Shown: positions 52,535-60,886 of the stretch, piece after piece | Numbering within the stretch: the first letter of the stretch is position 1 | Layout of the letters: each line of letters starts with the position of its first letter | Assembly (NCBI RefSeq): GCF_003634045.1 | Contig: NZ_RBIM01000007.1 | Span: 62,001 to 126,000 of the forward strand | Direction: 5' to 3' | DNA from: Maricaulis maris | Lineage (GTDB): Bacteria; Pseudomonadota; Alphaproteobacteria; Caulobacterales; Maricaulaceae | Length of the DNA stretch: 64,000 bases | Position numbers and translations under genes: made by a program | Notes under the pieces: generated by a model | Seen by the model: the letters and a program-made list of their open reading frames with translations, nothing else | What the model was told of the DNA's origin: nothing | Databases searched by the model: none

Positions 52535-52921
52535 TCAGTTCGGGTTGCTCTGAGCGGCTCTCAGGGCTTGTATTTCCTGCTCGCTCGGTGGCCGTTCAGA
52601 TGTGGCTTCGATGCGGGCGCTGACCGCGCTGGACAGGCCTGTAACTCGGCCGGGCGCGCGATAGGGTGTCGGCGTGCTGGCGAGCAGGGCGCAACCGGGA
52701 TCGCTGCCGGTCAGCTCGGCCCGGGTCCACACCCAGGACCGGCACATCGCGTCGTCGTCGCACAGGACGGCACAGGCTTGCGGGGTGAGATCGGGCTGGG
52801 TCATTCGCTGATAGACGGCGCCGCGGCGGGCGTGGCCGTCCATGACGTCATCGGCAAGGGCCGGTATCGCCGGGACAAGCCAGGCCGTCAGCAGGGCCGC
52901 GATCCGGAGCCGCGGTTTCAC
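52535..52921 (-). CDS. PAN/Apple-domain secreted protein
   Basis: A 128-residue exported protein. A signal peptide (LRIAALLTAWLVPAIPALA) precedes one PAN/Apple-like domain with three cysteines spaced as in the family (ACAVLC, MCRSWVWT, GCALL). The GTG start at 52921 overlaps the stop of the GGDEF-EAL gene (GTGA), giving translational coupling. PAN domains bind protein or carbohydrate. The pairing with a c-di-GMP enzyme suggests a surface or matrix link, which is inference. A short disordered tail follows. Confidence 0.75.
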   Translation of the reverse strand: MKPRLRIAALLTAWLVPAIPALADDVMDGHARRGAVYQRMTQPDLTPQACAVLCDDDAMCRSWVWTRAELTGSDPGCALLASTPTPYRAPGRVTGLSSAVSARIEATSERPPSEQEIQALRAAQSNPN

Positions 52922-54888
52922 GCTTGCGCCTGACGCGGTGCCGGTGCCGCGATGTCCGGACGGGCCCGGCGTGGTGAAAGCGTCGTCGTCAGGCACGGCA
53001 GGACGTCGTCCGCCGCCATTGGCGCGCCGATGAGATAGCCTTGGACGTGGCGGGCGCCGAGCGAGCGCAGAATATGCATCTGGGCCTCGGTCTCGACGCC
53101 TTCGATGACACAGCCAAGATCAAGCGTCTGTGAAAGCGACAACATGGTCCGCACGATCTTGAAGGACGAGCTGTCGGTCAGCATGTCGCTGACGAAGGAA
53201 CGGTCGATCTTCAGCTTGGAGACCGGCAATTGCTGCAGATACTGCAGGGAGGAATAGCCGACGCCGAAATCGTCCAGGGCGACCGAATGGCCCGCTTGCG
53301 AGATCCGGTTGATGGCGTGGCGGGCCTGGTTGAAATCGCTCATCATCGCGGTTTCGGTGATCTCGAATTCGATCCGGCTGGCCGGCAGGCCGCTGGCCTT
53401 CACGGTTTCCAGCACGCTGTCCATGGCCTGCGGCGACATCAGGTCGTGGGCGGACAGGTTGAAGGACAGGGCGACATCCTCCGGCCAGTCGGCCATGGCA
53501 GCGAGCGCCTTGCCCAGCAGGACCTGGGTCAGGGGCCGGATCAGGCCGGCGCGCTCGGCTGCGGCGATGAAGACGTCCGGTGCGACCGTTCCCAGCTCCG
53601 GGGAGTCCCAGCGGGCGAGGGCTTCAAAGCCGGTGATCTTCGACTTCACCAGATCATATTGCGGCTGGAACTTGACCGTGAATTCAGCCTCGTAGTCGCA
53701 ACGGCGCAGCGCCTTGTCGATCTGGCCCGACGCCGTCATCTCGTGTTCCAGCGCGGCGTTGAACAGGACCGCCTTGCCTTGCAGGGCGCGCTTGGCGAAA
53801 TAGAGTGCATGGTCGGCCCGTTCCATCAGGTCATGGGTCGATAATTGCGGGTCGTCGCAGATCAACAAGCCGACCGAGCCCGATCCCTTGCAGGTATATT
53901 CGCCCAGGTCATAGGGTTCCGAGAGTTGCGCCTCGATCCTGTGGCCGAGCTGCAGCACAGTTTCGGTCCGGGTGCATGGTGCCGGGGCGATGAGGGCAAA
54001 TTCGTCACCGCCGAGGCGGGCCGGCATGGCCGTATCACCGGCGACACCGGTCAGGCGCCGGGCGACAGTCTTGAGCATTTCGTCGCCGGCCGCGTGGCCA
54101 TAGGTGTCGTTGACCGGTTTGAAACCGTCGAGATCAACCAGTCCGAGAATGAAGGGCTCGCCATGGCTGCGCAGGCGCGCCAGCCGGCTTTCCAGGGCCA
54201 GGAAAAAACTGCGCCGGTTGGGCAGGTCGGTGAGGGCGTCGCATTCGGCCAGGTGGCGGGCTTCGGCGGCAAGAACCTCGGCGGTCTCGCGGTCCTTGAC
54301 GGCTTCCAGCCGTGCCTTCACCGCGTTGACGACGGCATTGCGGATGATCACGGCAATGGCGACCGATGTCAGGACTCCGGCAAAGCCGACCGAGAGGTAG
54401 TCGTTCATCATGTGCGGAAGATTGGCGTGTACCAACCAGCCTAGCATGACGCAGCAGATCGCCACGGCGATGACGATCGACCGCCGTCGCGGCAGCAGAG
54501 TCGCGAAAACGGGCATCATCAGGACGGAATAGACAAGGTTTTCCTGCTCGAAGGACAGGAGTTGCTGCAGGTTGGAATTCAGGAACAGAACCAGACAGAT
54601 AACCCCACCCAACAGGTCCAGCTGACGCGTCGACAACTCGTGACGCAGGCAGAAGTGGACAAAGGTGAGTGTCGCCAGGCCGACGACATTCATCACCAGC
54701 ATGGGGCCGTCATAGAGCGGATTGGGGAAGAGGAGCCGGGTCACGAAGTCATAGGCGATGAACATCAGGATCGCGATGGTCGCGCCGTTCAGGATCGGCT
54801 TGTAGGCAATCAGGACCTCGTCGGCCTCCGGCAGGGCCGGGCCGGGAGGCTGCGTCGTCTCCGGAATGTCTTGGCGGGGTGTCCGCAT
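52918..54888 (-). CDS. membrane GGDEF-EAL cyclic-di-GMP enzyme
   Basis: A 656-residue protein. The N-terminal part (about 30-185) has five or six membrane helices of an MHYT/MASE-like kind. The GGDEF domain has an intact GGDEF at 293-297. The EAL domain has EAL at 422-424, and the later DDFGVGYSS motif is intact. Both domains look catalytically competent, so it could make or degrade c-di-GMP. A short helix (about 185-215) links membrane and GGDEF. It is coupled to the PAN-domain gene by overlap. It faces the channel gene across a 197-base divergent intergenic region. Confidence 0.95.
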   Translation of the reverse strand: MRTPRQDIPETTQPPGPALPEADEVLIAYKPILNGATIAILMFIAYDFVTRLLFPNPLYDGPMLVMNVVGLATLTFVHFCLRHELSTRQLDLLGGVICLVLFLNSNLQQLLSFEQENLVYSVLMMPVFATLLPRRRSIVIAVAICCVMLGWLVHANLPHMMNDYLSVGFAGVLTSVAIAVIIRNAVVNAVKARLEAVKDRETAEVLAAEARHLAECDALTDLPNRRSFFLALESRLARLRSHGEPFILGLVDLDGFKPVNDTYGHAAGDEMLKTVARRLTGVAGDTAMPARLGGDEFALIAPAPCTRTETVLQLGHRIEAQLSEPYDLGEYTCKGSGSVGLLICDDPQLSTHDLMERADHALYFAKRALQGKAVLFNAALEHEMTASGQIDKALRRCDYEAEFTVKFQPQYDLVKSKITGFEALARWDSPELGTVAPDVFIAAAERAGLIRPLTQVLLGKALAAMADWPEDVALSFNLSAHDLMSPQAMDSVLETVKASGLPASRIEFEITETAMMSDFNQARHAINRISQAGHSVALDDFGVGYSSLQYLQQLPVSKLKIDRSFVSDMLTDSSSFKIVRTMLSLSQTLDLGCVIEGVETEAQMHILRSLGARHVQGYLIGAPMAADDVLPCLTTTLSPRRARPDIAAPAPRQAQA

Positions 54889-55085
54889 GGCAAGGCCCGA
54901 TCACTGTTCGTCGCCTTGATAGATGTGTGACCTTAAATCGTGGATAAGCGGTCCGGTAAAATTCGATCTATCTGTGATTTTCTTCAAATGTGATCTGCCA
55001 CCAGATGATTGAATTTCAACGGGGACAGGGCTAGGAGCAGGCCTGACTGCCAGTCGGGACAACGGTGGCGGGGCTGCCGAGGGGG

Positions 55086-55928
55086 ATGGGTGTGAAGGCT
55101 TTCATCGAGAGTTCGCGTTTTCGCAATTTCATCATGACGCTGATCGTTTTCAACGCGATCACGCTGGGGCTGGAGACCTATCCCTATGAGGGCGCGTGGT
55201 TCACCACCTGGCTGCCCATGGCGGATCGCATCATTGTCGGCGTGTTTGTCGTCGAAATCCTGCTCAAGCTGATCGTCTACCGTCACCGCTTCTTCCTCAA
55301 TGGCTGGAACTGGTTCGATCTGACGGTGATCATCATCTCCATCCTGCCGGCGGCGGGCGGTTTCTCGGTCCTGCGGGCGTTGCGCATTGTCCGCGCCTTC
55401 CGCCTGTTCTCGGTCATGCCGGACCTGCGCAAGGTGGTCGAAGCCCTGTTGCGGGCCATTCCGGGCATGGGCGCGGTGATGGCGGTGCTGGGACTGATGT
55501 TTTACGTCTCGGCGGTGATGGCGACGAAATTCTTCTCCGAGACAAATCCGGAGCGGTTCGGCTCGCTGGGCGAAAGCGCCTTTGCCCTGTTCCAGGTGAT
55601 GACGCTGGAAGGCTGGGCCACCGATGTCGCCTTGCCGGTGATGGAATTTCACCCCTGGGCCTGGATTTTCTTCCTCGTTTTCATCGTCCTGACCAGTTTC
55701 GCCGTCCTCAACCTCTTCATCGCCATCATTGTCGACAGCCTGCAGGCCAAGCATTTTGACGATGAGGAGGCGCGCGACGCCGAAGCGGATGCCGATCGTG
55801 ACAAGTTGCACGCGGAAATCAGCGGCATGCGGGTTGAAATCAACCGCCTGACAGCCCTCGTTCAGCGCTCATTGGGCGAGGATCCGTCGGCCAGTATCGC
55901 CGAAAAAGACGCCGACAAGTCGGAATAG
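55086..55928 (+). CDS. single-domain voltage-gated cation channel (NaChBac-like) with TLEGWAT filter
   Basis: A 280-residue, six-helix channel. The S4 helix carries arginines at 97, 100, 103 and 106, three residues apart. The pore loop contains TLEGWAT at 173-179 (Glu175, Gly176). The S6 helix has FAVLNLFIAIIVDSL. The C-terminal tail is an acidic then heptad coiled coil (about 225-262). This is the build of bacterial homotetrameric voltage-gated Na+ channels, whose filter is usually TLESW. ATG 55086 was used; GTG 55092 has better spacing from GAGGGGG and is equally possible. The 3' end overlaps the convergent penicillin-binding gene by 67 bases. Confidence 0.92.
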   Translation: MGVKAFIESSRFRNFIMTLIVFNAITLGLETYPYEGAWFTTWLPMADRIIVGVFVVEILLKLIVYRHRFFLNGWNWFDLTVIIISILPAAGGFSVLRALRIVRAFRLFSVMPDLRKVVEALLRAIPGMGAVMAVLGLMFYVSAVMATKFFSETNPERFGSLGESAFALFQVMTLEGWATDVALPVMEFHPWAWIFFLVFIVLTSFAVLNLFIAIIVDSLQAKHFDDEEARDAEADADRDKLHAEISGMRVEINRLTALVQRSLGEDPSASIAEKDADKSE

Positions 55929-57832
55929 AAGGCGGCCAGGCGCTCCTCCCGTTCCGAGCGTGTGCGTGGCGCGGGGGCCGAGAGCGGTCGCGACGGCAGG
56001 CCCTGATGGACCCGCGTCATATAGCGCTGCCAGATCATCGCCGGCAGGCCGCCGCCGGTGACATTGTCCATCGGCGTGTCGTCATCATTGCCGACCCAGA
56101 CCCCGGCCGTGAAATCGGCGGTATAGCCAACAAACCAGGCATCGCGGAAAGACTGGCTGGTGCCGGTCTTGCCAGCGGCGGGGCGATCACCCAGCGCCGC
56201 CCGGCGCCCGGTCCCGGTCAGCACCACATCCTGCAACATGGTCGACATGGATTGTGCCACGGCAGCCGTCGTCGCCCGCTGCGCCGGTGCGGTTTCGTGC
56301 TCATAAAGCACATCGCCGCGTGAATTGGTGATCGAGGTGATGAAATAGGGTTCGCGCCTCGCCCCGTCATTGCCGAACACGGCATAGGCGGAAGTCAGTT
56401 CCAGCAGGTTCACCTCGGCGGCGCCGAGCGCGATGGCCGGCAGTTCGGGCAGCGGTGAGGTGATGCCGAAACGGCGTCCGACCTCGACCACGCGATCAAT
56501 CCCGACCTGGTCACCGACCTGGGCTGCGACCGTGTTGATCGACCGTTTCAGCGCCTCCTGCAGGGTGACCAGCCCTCGGAAACCGCCGGAGAAATTCTGC
56601 GGCGTCCAGCCTTCCAGATCGACCGGCTCGTCCCACACGGCCGAGGACGGGTCATAGCCCGCTTCCAGCGCTGCCGTGAACACGAAGGGTTTGAAGGCCG
56701 AGCCGGGCTGGCGCTGGGCCTGGATGGCGCGGTTGAACTGGCTGGTCGCATAATCGCGGCCGCCGGAGAAAGCCCGCACCGCCCCGTCCGGTGCCAGCAG
56801 CACGACCGCCGCCTCGGCGGCATTCTGGCTCGCGCCTTCGCTGGACAGGACTTCTTCGACGATGTCATGGGCGGCGCGGGCCAGTGCCGGGTCGAGTGTG
56901 GTGTGGATCACCAGGTCCGGCACCTCATCACCGATCAGCCCGGTGGCCTCGGCGAGGGCAAAATCGAAGGCATGGCCCCAGATCGCCGTGCCGCCGGGAT
57001 CGGACGTGTCGGCGACCGGCACTGCCGGTTCGGCAATGGCCGCATCATGGGCCGCCTGGTCGATGAAACCGGCCACCAGCATGGCGTCGAGCACCGTCGC
57101 CGCGCGCGCTTGCGCGGCGGCAAGGTTGACCGTCGGATCAAGCCGGCTCGGCGCCTTGGGCAGGGCCGCCAACAGGGCCGCTTCAGCCAGGGTCAGCTCG
57201 GTCGCCGGCTTGTCGAAATAACGCCGGGCGGCCGCCTCGACGCCAAAGGCGCGGGCGCCCAGATAGATGCGGTTGAGATAAAGCTCGAGGATTTCGGTCT
57301 TGGTCAGATGGTTTTCCAGCTGCCGCGCCAGTCGCATTTCCTGGATCTTGCGGCGCAATTGCCGGTCCGGTGTGAGGATCAGATTCTTGACCAGCTGCAT
57401 GGTGATGGTCGAGCCGCCCTGGACCGATCGTCCGGCCCGGAAATTGACCCATAGCGCCCGGAAAACGCCGCGCAGATCGACCCCGTCATGGGCGTAGAAA
57501 CGCTGGTCCTCGATCGCCAGGAAGGCTTGCGGCACATGGGCGGGCAGGGTGTCGAGGCCGACCGCGCGGGCATAGAGCGGGCCGCGCACGGCCAGCACAT
57601 GGCCCTCGCGATCCATCAGCGTCACCGCCGGTTCGCGCCGGGTCGACCAGAGTTCGGCGGCCGAGGTCGGCACCGCCGGCAGATCATGGAAGGCCCATTG
57701 CCAGCCGAGCGCGGCCAGCAGCGAGCCGACAAGCACAAGCGATCCCAGCACGGCGGCCAAGATACGCCGCGTGCGCTGCTCGCGTCGTTCGCGTTCCATC
57801 AAGTGATCCGCACGAAACGGCTCCTGATACAT
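55862..57832 (-). CDS. class A penicillin-binding protein (1A/1C type)
   Basis: A 656-residue bifunctional peptidoglycan synthase. It has an N-terminal membrane anchor (about 22-45) and a glycosyltransferase domain with catalytic Glu108 in IEDQRFYAHDG and GGSTITMQLVKNL. The transpeptidase has SAFK (Ser378, Lys381), SIN (431-433) and KTGTS (555-559). It acts at the outer face of the inner membrane. The ATG at 57832 follows AAGGGGGG about 11 bases upstream; ATG 57799 is an alternative. It is divergent from the YcgN-like gene and convergent with the channel gene. Confidence 0.95.
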   Translation of the reverse strand: MYQEPFRADHLMERERREQRTRRILAAVLGSLVLVGSLLAALGWQWAFHDLPAVPTSAAELWSTRREPAVTLMDREGHVLAVRGPLYARAVGLDTLPAHVPQAFLAIEDQRFYAHDGVDLRGVFRALWVNFRAGRSVQGGSTITMQLVKNLILTPDRQLRRKIQEMRLARQLENHLTKTEILELYLNRIYLGARAFGVEAAARRYFDKPATELTLAEAALLAALPKAPSRLDPTVNLAAAQARAATVLDAMLVAGFIDQAAHDAAIAEPAVPVADTSDPGGTAIWGHAFDFALAEATGLIGDEVPDLVIHTTLDPALARAAHDIVEEVLSSEGASQNAAEAAVVLLAPDGAVRAFSGGRDYATSQFNRAIQAQRQPGSAFKPFVFTAALEAGYDPSSAVWDEPVDLEGWTPQNFSGGFRGLVTLQEALKRSINTVAAQVGDQVGIDRVVEVGRRFGITSPLPELPAIALGAAEVNLLELTSAYAVFGNDGARREPYFITSITNSRGDVLYEHETAPAQRATTAAVAQSMSTMLQDVVLTGTGRRAALGDRPAAGKTGTSQSFRDAWFVGYTADFTAGVWVGNDDDTPMDNVTGGGLPAMIWQRYMTRVHQGLPSRPLSAPAPRTRSEREERLAAFYSDLSASFSAILADGSSPNER

Positions 57833-57898
57833 GCTATAGCCACCCCCCTTGGCTTCAGTCTAAAGCCTTCCAATCGAGGCGAAATTCAGGCGCGACCC

Positions 57899-58360
57899 AT
57901 GGCATTGCCTTTCTGGAAGATGAAATCTCTCGGCGAGATGAGCAAATCGGAATGGGAGTCATTGTGCGACCATTGCGGCAAATGCTGTCTGATCAAGCTG
58001 GAGGACGAGGATACCGGCCTCAACCTGGACACCGATGTCGCCTGCAAACTCTATGACTGCAACAAGGGCGGCTGCCGCCATTACGCCAACCGCCACACCC
58101 ATGTCCCCGACTGCGTCGTGCTGACGCCGGAAAACGTTCCCCAGCTCAAATGGATACCGCAAACCTGCGCCTACCGCCTGATCGCCGAAGGCCGCGACCT
58201 TTACGACTGGCACCCGCTGAAAACCGGTGACCCCGACAGCACCCGCAAGGCCGGCATGTCGGTGATCGGCCGGGTCTATTCCGAGAGCCAGTTCGAAGAT
58301 CCCGACAGCGTCGACTGGGAAGCGCGGATCACGGAATGGCCGGGTGAGGGGGAGGAGTAG
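57899..58360 (+). CDS. YcgN/UPF0260-like cysteine-cluster protein
   Basis: A 153-residue protein with eight cysteines in YkgJ/YcgN-type spacing: C23-x2-C26-x2-C29-C30, then C49, C54, C59 and C72. It has the motif DHCGKCCLIKLED and the end DWEARITEWPG. The family is thought to bind zinc or an iron-sulfur cluster; the molecular role is unknown. The frame is open far upstream, but ATG 57899 begins the conserved part. It is divergent from the penicillin-binding gene (66 bases between) and followed by a 780-base gene-free stretch. Confidence 0.9.
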   Translation: MALPFWKMKSLGEMSKSEWESLCDHCGKCCLIKLEDEDTGLNLDTDVACKLYDCNKGGCRHYANRHTHVPDCVVLTPENVPQLKWIPQTCAYRLIAEGRDLYDWHPLKTGDPDSTRKAGMSVIGRVYSESQFEDPDSVDWEARITEWPGEGEE

Positions 58361-58390
58361 GTGGGGCTGTCAGACTGGTCCGGTTTTCAC

Positions 58391-58485
58391 TTTTCCCGGG
58401 CGAAGACCCGGGACCGACGGGCCTTGTTGACAGGCGATGAGTCTCCCGTAGGTCCCGGATAGCGCTGCCGCGCTTCCGGGAAAAA
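58391..58485. repeat. family B palindromic repeat, copy 2
   Basis: TTTTCCCGGGCGAAGACCCGGGACC (arm) faces GTAGGTCCCGGATAGCG...CCGGGAAAAA. It matches copy 1 at 29257 in both arms and in the phrase GTAGGTCCCGGAT. Confidence 0.8.
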
Positions 58486-58554
58486 TGTGTGTTGCAGTCG
58501 GCGGAAAAACGCGCCCGGCGCGCAACCGTCCTTAAATCCCTTGTCAGCCAGCGG

Positions 58555-58635
58555 GCCGTATCCGGTTCTTGAGGTCAAGGGCGGCGCAGCCGCCGCTTCG
58601 CGGGTTCCCCCTTGAGCTCAAGAACCGGATACGGC
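58555..58635. repeat. family C palindromic repeat, copy 2
   Basis: Arms GCCGTATCCGGTTCTTGA and TCAAGAACCGGATACGGC are perfectly complementary over 18 bases. They enclose GGTCAAGGGCGGCGCAGCC and CCTTGAGC. The outer flanks CTTGTCAGCC and GGCAAGTGATTTATG match those of the other family C loci. Confidence 0.9.
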
Positions 58636-58702
58636 TGTCTCCCGGCAAGTGATTTATGGCGGGGCATGCGCGCGGCGCCAGCCCTTCCACATCCCCCAAT
58701 CC

Positions 58703-58801
58703 CCGTCATCCCCCGGCTTGTCCGGGGGACCTCGTCCACCCGCTCGACGGGGAAGCGAAGGTCCCCCGGATCGCGGCCTTGCCGCGACCGGGGGATGACG
58801 G
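58703..58801. repeat. family A palindromic repeat, CCCCCGG sub-type, copy 4
   Basis: CCGTCATCCCCCGG and CCGGGGGATGACGG form the outer arms. GGCTTGTCCGGGGGACC matches the copy at 62404 base for base over this stretch. Confidence 0.85.
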
Positions 58802-58922
58802 TGGTGGTGGGGTATCGAAACAGCGCGGAAGAAGCGGCCCGCGCTCCACCGCCTCCCCCCGATAGCTTGCATTTGCACCCACGCCTTTACCGCGGCGCAA
58901 CCCTCGCCCCACTCCGGTGTTT

Positions 58923-58941
58923 CAAATTCGAGCCAAATTCG
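58923..58941. promoter_or_regulatory. 11-bp-period direct repeat upstream of GTA genes
   Basis: CAAATTCG occurs twice with start points 11 bases apart (58923-58930 and 58934-58941), one helical turn. It lies about 125 bases before the leader terminator. A candidate activator site for the GTA promoter; no other evidence. Confidence 0.3.
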
Positions 58942-59065
58942 TCACAAGAGCGATCAAGCAGGGCGCGCCGCCAACCCGCCTTCACGACAAATGCCAGTGA
59001 CATTCCCCCCGACGGGGCCACAAGGCGCGGATAAACCCGCCACTATCCCCGTATCTGTCCCGAAG

Positions 59066-59100
59066 AACCCGTGACCATCCAGTTGGTTGCGGGTTTTTTC
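59066..59100 (+). terminator. intrinsic terminator in the GTA leader
   Basis: AACCCG (59066-59071) pairs with CGGGTT (59090-59095), with ACCA/TGGT pairing inside, and TTTT follows. It points towards the GTA genes and ends 45 bases before the first GTA start codon. No gene lies within 700 bases upstream on this strand. Position and direction suggest an attenuator that must be overcome for GTA expression. Confidence 0.8.
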
Positions 59101-59144
59101 GTGGTGGATATCCGACCGGTGACGGCGCCGGCCTATTGTTCGGC

Positions 59145-59669
59145 ATGCCCGGAATTCCCCAGACAAAGCCGAAAGACGACGTGGCCTGGTACCCCTATTT
59201 TTTGCGTTCGCAGAGTGGGGCGACCGGGCCGGAGCTGGCCGAAATGTGCGGCCTGTCCATCCCGACCGTAAACCGGCATTTGCGCCGGCTGCGCGCCTAT
59301 GACGCGGAGACCCTAGCCGGCCTCAAAGAGCAGGCCATCGAGCGCCGCAAGGATGAAGCCGTGATCGAATTCCTGATCGGCGACCCCGGCAAGGCGACGC
59401 GCATTGCCAATGGCCTGGCGGCGCTCTGCAAGCTTGATCGCGCCACGCCCGACACCGCCGCAACACCCGATACACCAGACGAAGAGGACGCGATCGATGA
59501 CGCCGCCCGACACGCTCGCGACGATGCTTTCCTTCGTCGATACATTCTGGACCATGACGATGCGGGAGCGGGTGAGGGCGTGGAAGACGGCGAAGCCGCC
59601 GGCCCGCGACGCGATCCATACCGACTTCCGCTACCGCGCGACGGGCCCACAGCTGCCGCCGCCGGGTGA
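59145..59669 (+). CDS. GTA g1-like protein, probable small terminase
   Basis: A 174-residue protein with an N-terminal helix-turn-helix (GPELAEMCGLSIPTVNRHL) and a helical, acidic middle. Its position first in the GTA cluster matches RcGTA g1, a small terminase-like DNA-recognition subunit. ATG 59145 is used; a TTG at 59136 is in frame. The last 173 bases overlap the large terminase gene. The C-terminal 60 residues, in the overlap, look unconstrained, so this end may have been extended by frame drift. Confidence in the role is moderate. Confidence 0.65.
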   Translation: MPGIPQTKPKDDVAWYPYFLRSQSGATGPELAEMCGLSIPTVNRHLRRLRAYDAETLAGLKEQAIERRKDEAVIEFLIGDPGKATRIANGLAALCKLDRATPDTAATPDTPDEEDAIDDAARHARDDAFLRRYILDHDDAGAGEGVEDGEAAGPRRDPYRLPLPRDGPTAAAAG

Positions 59670-60849
59670 GTGGCGGACCTGGCTATTCCTCGGTGGTCGC
59701 GGCGCCGGCAAGACCCGCGCCGGGGCCGAATGGGTGCGTCACCGGGCGCTGCGGACGGTGAGCCGGATCGCGCTGGTGGGGCCGACGTTCAATGATGTCC
59801 GCGAAGTGATGATCGAGGGGCCGTCCGGCCTGTTGCGACTGGGCTCGCGGGCCGAGCGGCCGCGCTATGAAGTCAGCCGCAAACGCCTGGTCTTTCCCTC
59901 CGGCAGCCTGGCCTATGCCTTTTCCGCCGAGGATGCGGACGGGTTGCGCGGGCCGCAATTTGACTATGCCTGGGGCGATGAGTTCGCCGCCTGGTCGGAC
60001 CCGCAACGTGTACTCGACACGCTGCGCATGGGGGTCCGGCTGGGCGGTGCACCGCAAATCCTGCTGACCACCACGCCGCGCCCGATCCCGGCCCTGAAAG
60101 CCCTGGTCAAGAGCTGGGATCCGAACGGGCCGGTGCGGGTGACGCATCAACCGACCGCCGCCAATGCCGCCAATCTGGCGCCGGGCTTTGTCGAAGCGCT
60201 CAACGCCGCCTATGGCGGCTCGATGCTGGGCCGGCAGGAAGTCGAAGGCCTGTTGATCGATGATCCCGAAGGCGCGCTGTGGACGCGGGACCAGATCGAA
60301 GCGGCACGGCTCGAGACGGGTCATCCGGTGCCGGAGCTGGACCGGATCGTGGTGGCACTCGACCCGCCGGCCAGTGGCGGGCCGCGCTCGGATGAATGCG
60401 GGATTGTGGTGGCCGGGGCGCAGGGCGAGGGACCGGCCCGCTGCGCTGTGGTGCTGGCCGACTTGTCCTTCGGCCCGGCCTTGCCCGCCGATTGGGCCGC
60501 CCGCGCCGCGACCGCCTTTGAGGATTACAGCGCCGATGCGCTGATCGCCGAAGCCAACCAGGGCGGGGAAATGGTGCGTTCGGTCCTGCAGGCCGCCGCG
60601 CCCGGCCTGCCCGTGCGCCTGGTCCATGCCAGCCGCGGCAAACGCGCCCGCGCCGAACCGGTGGCCGCCCTCTACGCCGCCGGCCGGGTCCGCCATGCGC
60701 GGCCCTGTCCGGCCCTGGAAGACCAGATGTGCGCCTTTGGCGCCGCCGATGGTCCCAAATCCAGCCCCGACCGCGTCGACGCGCTGGTCTGGGCGATCAG
60801 TGATCTTGTGCTGGGGCGGGTCGGGGCGCCGCGTTTGCGGCGGCTGTGA
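59497..60849 (+). CDS. GTA g2-like large terminase
   Basis: A 450-residue packaging motor. It has an ATPase domain with Walker A GGRGAGKT (residues 66-73), a Walker B region near FDYAWGDEFAAW, and the coupling motif ILLTTTPRP. The C-terminal nuclease domain has ALDPPASGG and the acidic DALIAEANQGG then DRVDALVWA. It would cut and pump random host DNA into GTA heads. ATG 59497 follows GAGGA. A longer frame to 59404 exists but adds low-complexity residues. No frameshift is seen. Confidence 0.93.
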   Translation: MTPPDTLATMLSFVDTFWTMTMRERVRAWKTAKPPARDAIHTDFRYRATGPQLPPPGEWRTWLFLGGRGAGKTRAGAEWVRHRALRTVSRIALVGPTFNDVREVMIEGPSGLLRLGSRAERPRYEVSRKRLVFPSGSLAYAFSAEDADGLRGPQFDYAWGDEFAAWSDPQRVLDTLRMGVRLGGAPQILLTTTPRPIPALKALVKSWDPNGPVRVTHQPTAANAANLAPGFVEALNAAYGGSMLGRQEVEGLLIDDPEGALWTRDQIEAARLETGHPVPELDRIVVALDPPASGGPRSDECGIVVAGAQGEGPARCAVVLADLSFGPALPADWAARAATAFEDYSADALIAEANQGGEMVRSVLQAAAPGLPVRLVHASRGKRARAEPVAALYAAGRVRHARPCPALEDQMCAFGAADGPKSSPDRVDALVWAISDLVLGRVGAPRLRRL

Positions 60850-60886
60850 TCCGTCACCTGTCACCATCAACCAAAAGGAGGCAGCC

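Larger units (their letters stand above)
58361..59144. other. gene-free stretch with three repeats and the GTA leader
   Basis: These 784 bases hold no convincing gene. They contain family B (58391-58485), family C (58555-58635) and family A (58703-58801) palindromes in series. Then comes a plain stretch with the direct repeat CAAATTCG (58923-58930 and 58934-58941). An intrinsic terminator at 59066-59100 precedes the first GTA gene. Confidence 0.8.

Noticed and set aside
58612-59034. 140-codon plus-strand frame between the YcgN-like gene and the GTA operon
   Set aside because: It covers family A and C palindromes and has Pro/Arg/Ser-rich, non-protein-like sequence.
59404-59669. Frameshift between small and large terminase genes
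   Set aside because: The 173-base overlap could suggest one broken gene, but both frames have plausible starts, and short overlapping g1/g2 genes fit GTA organisation.
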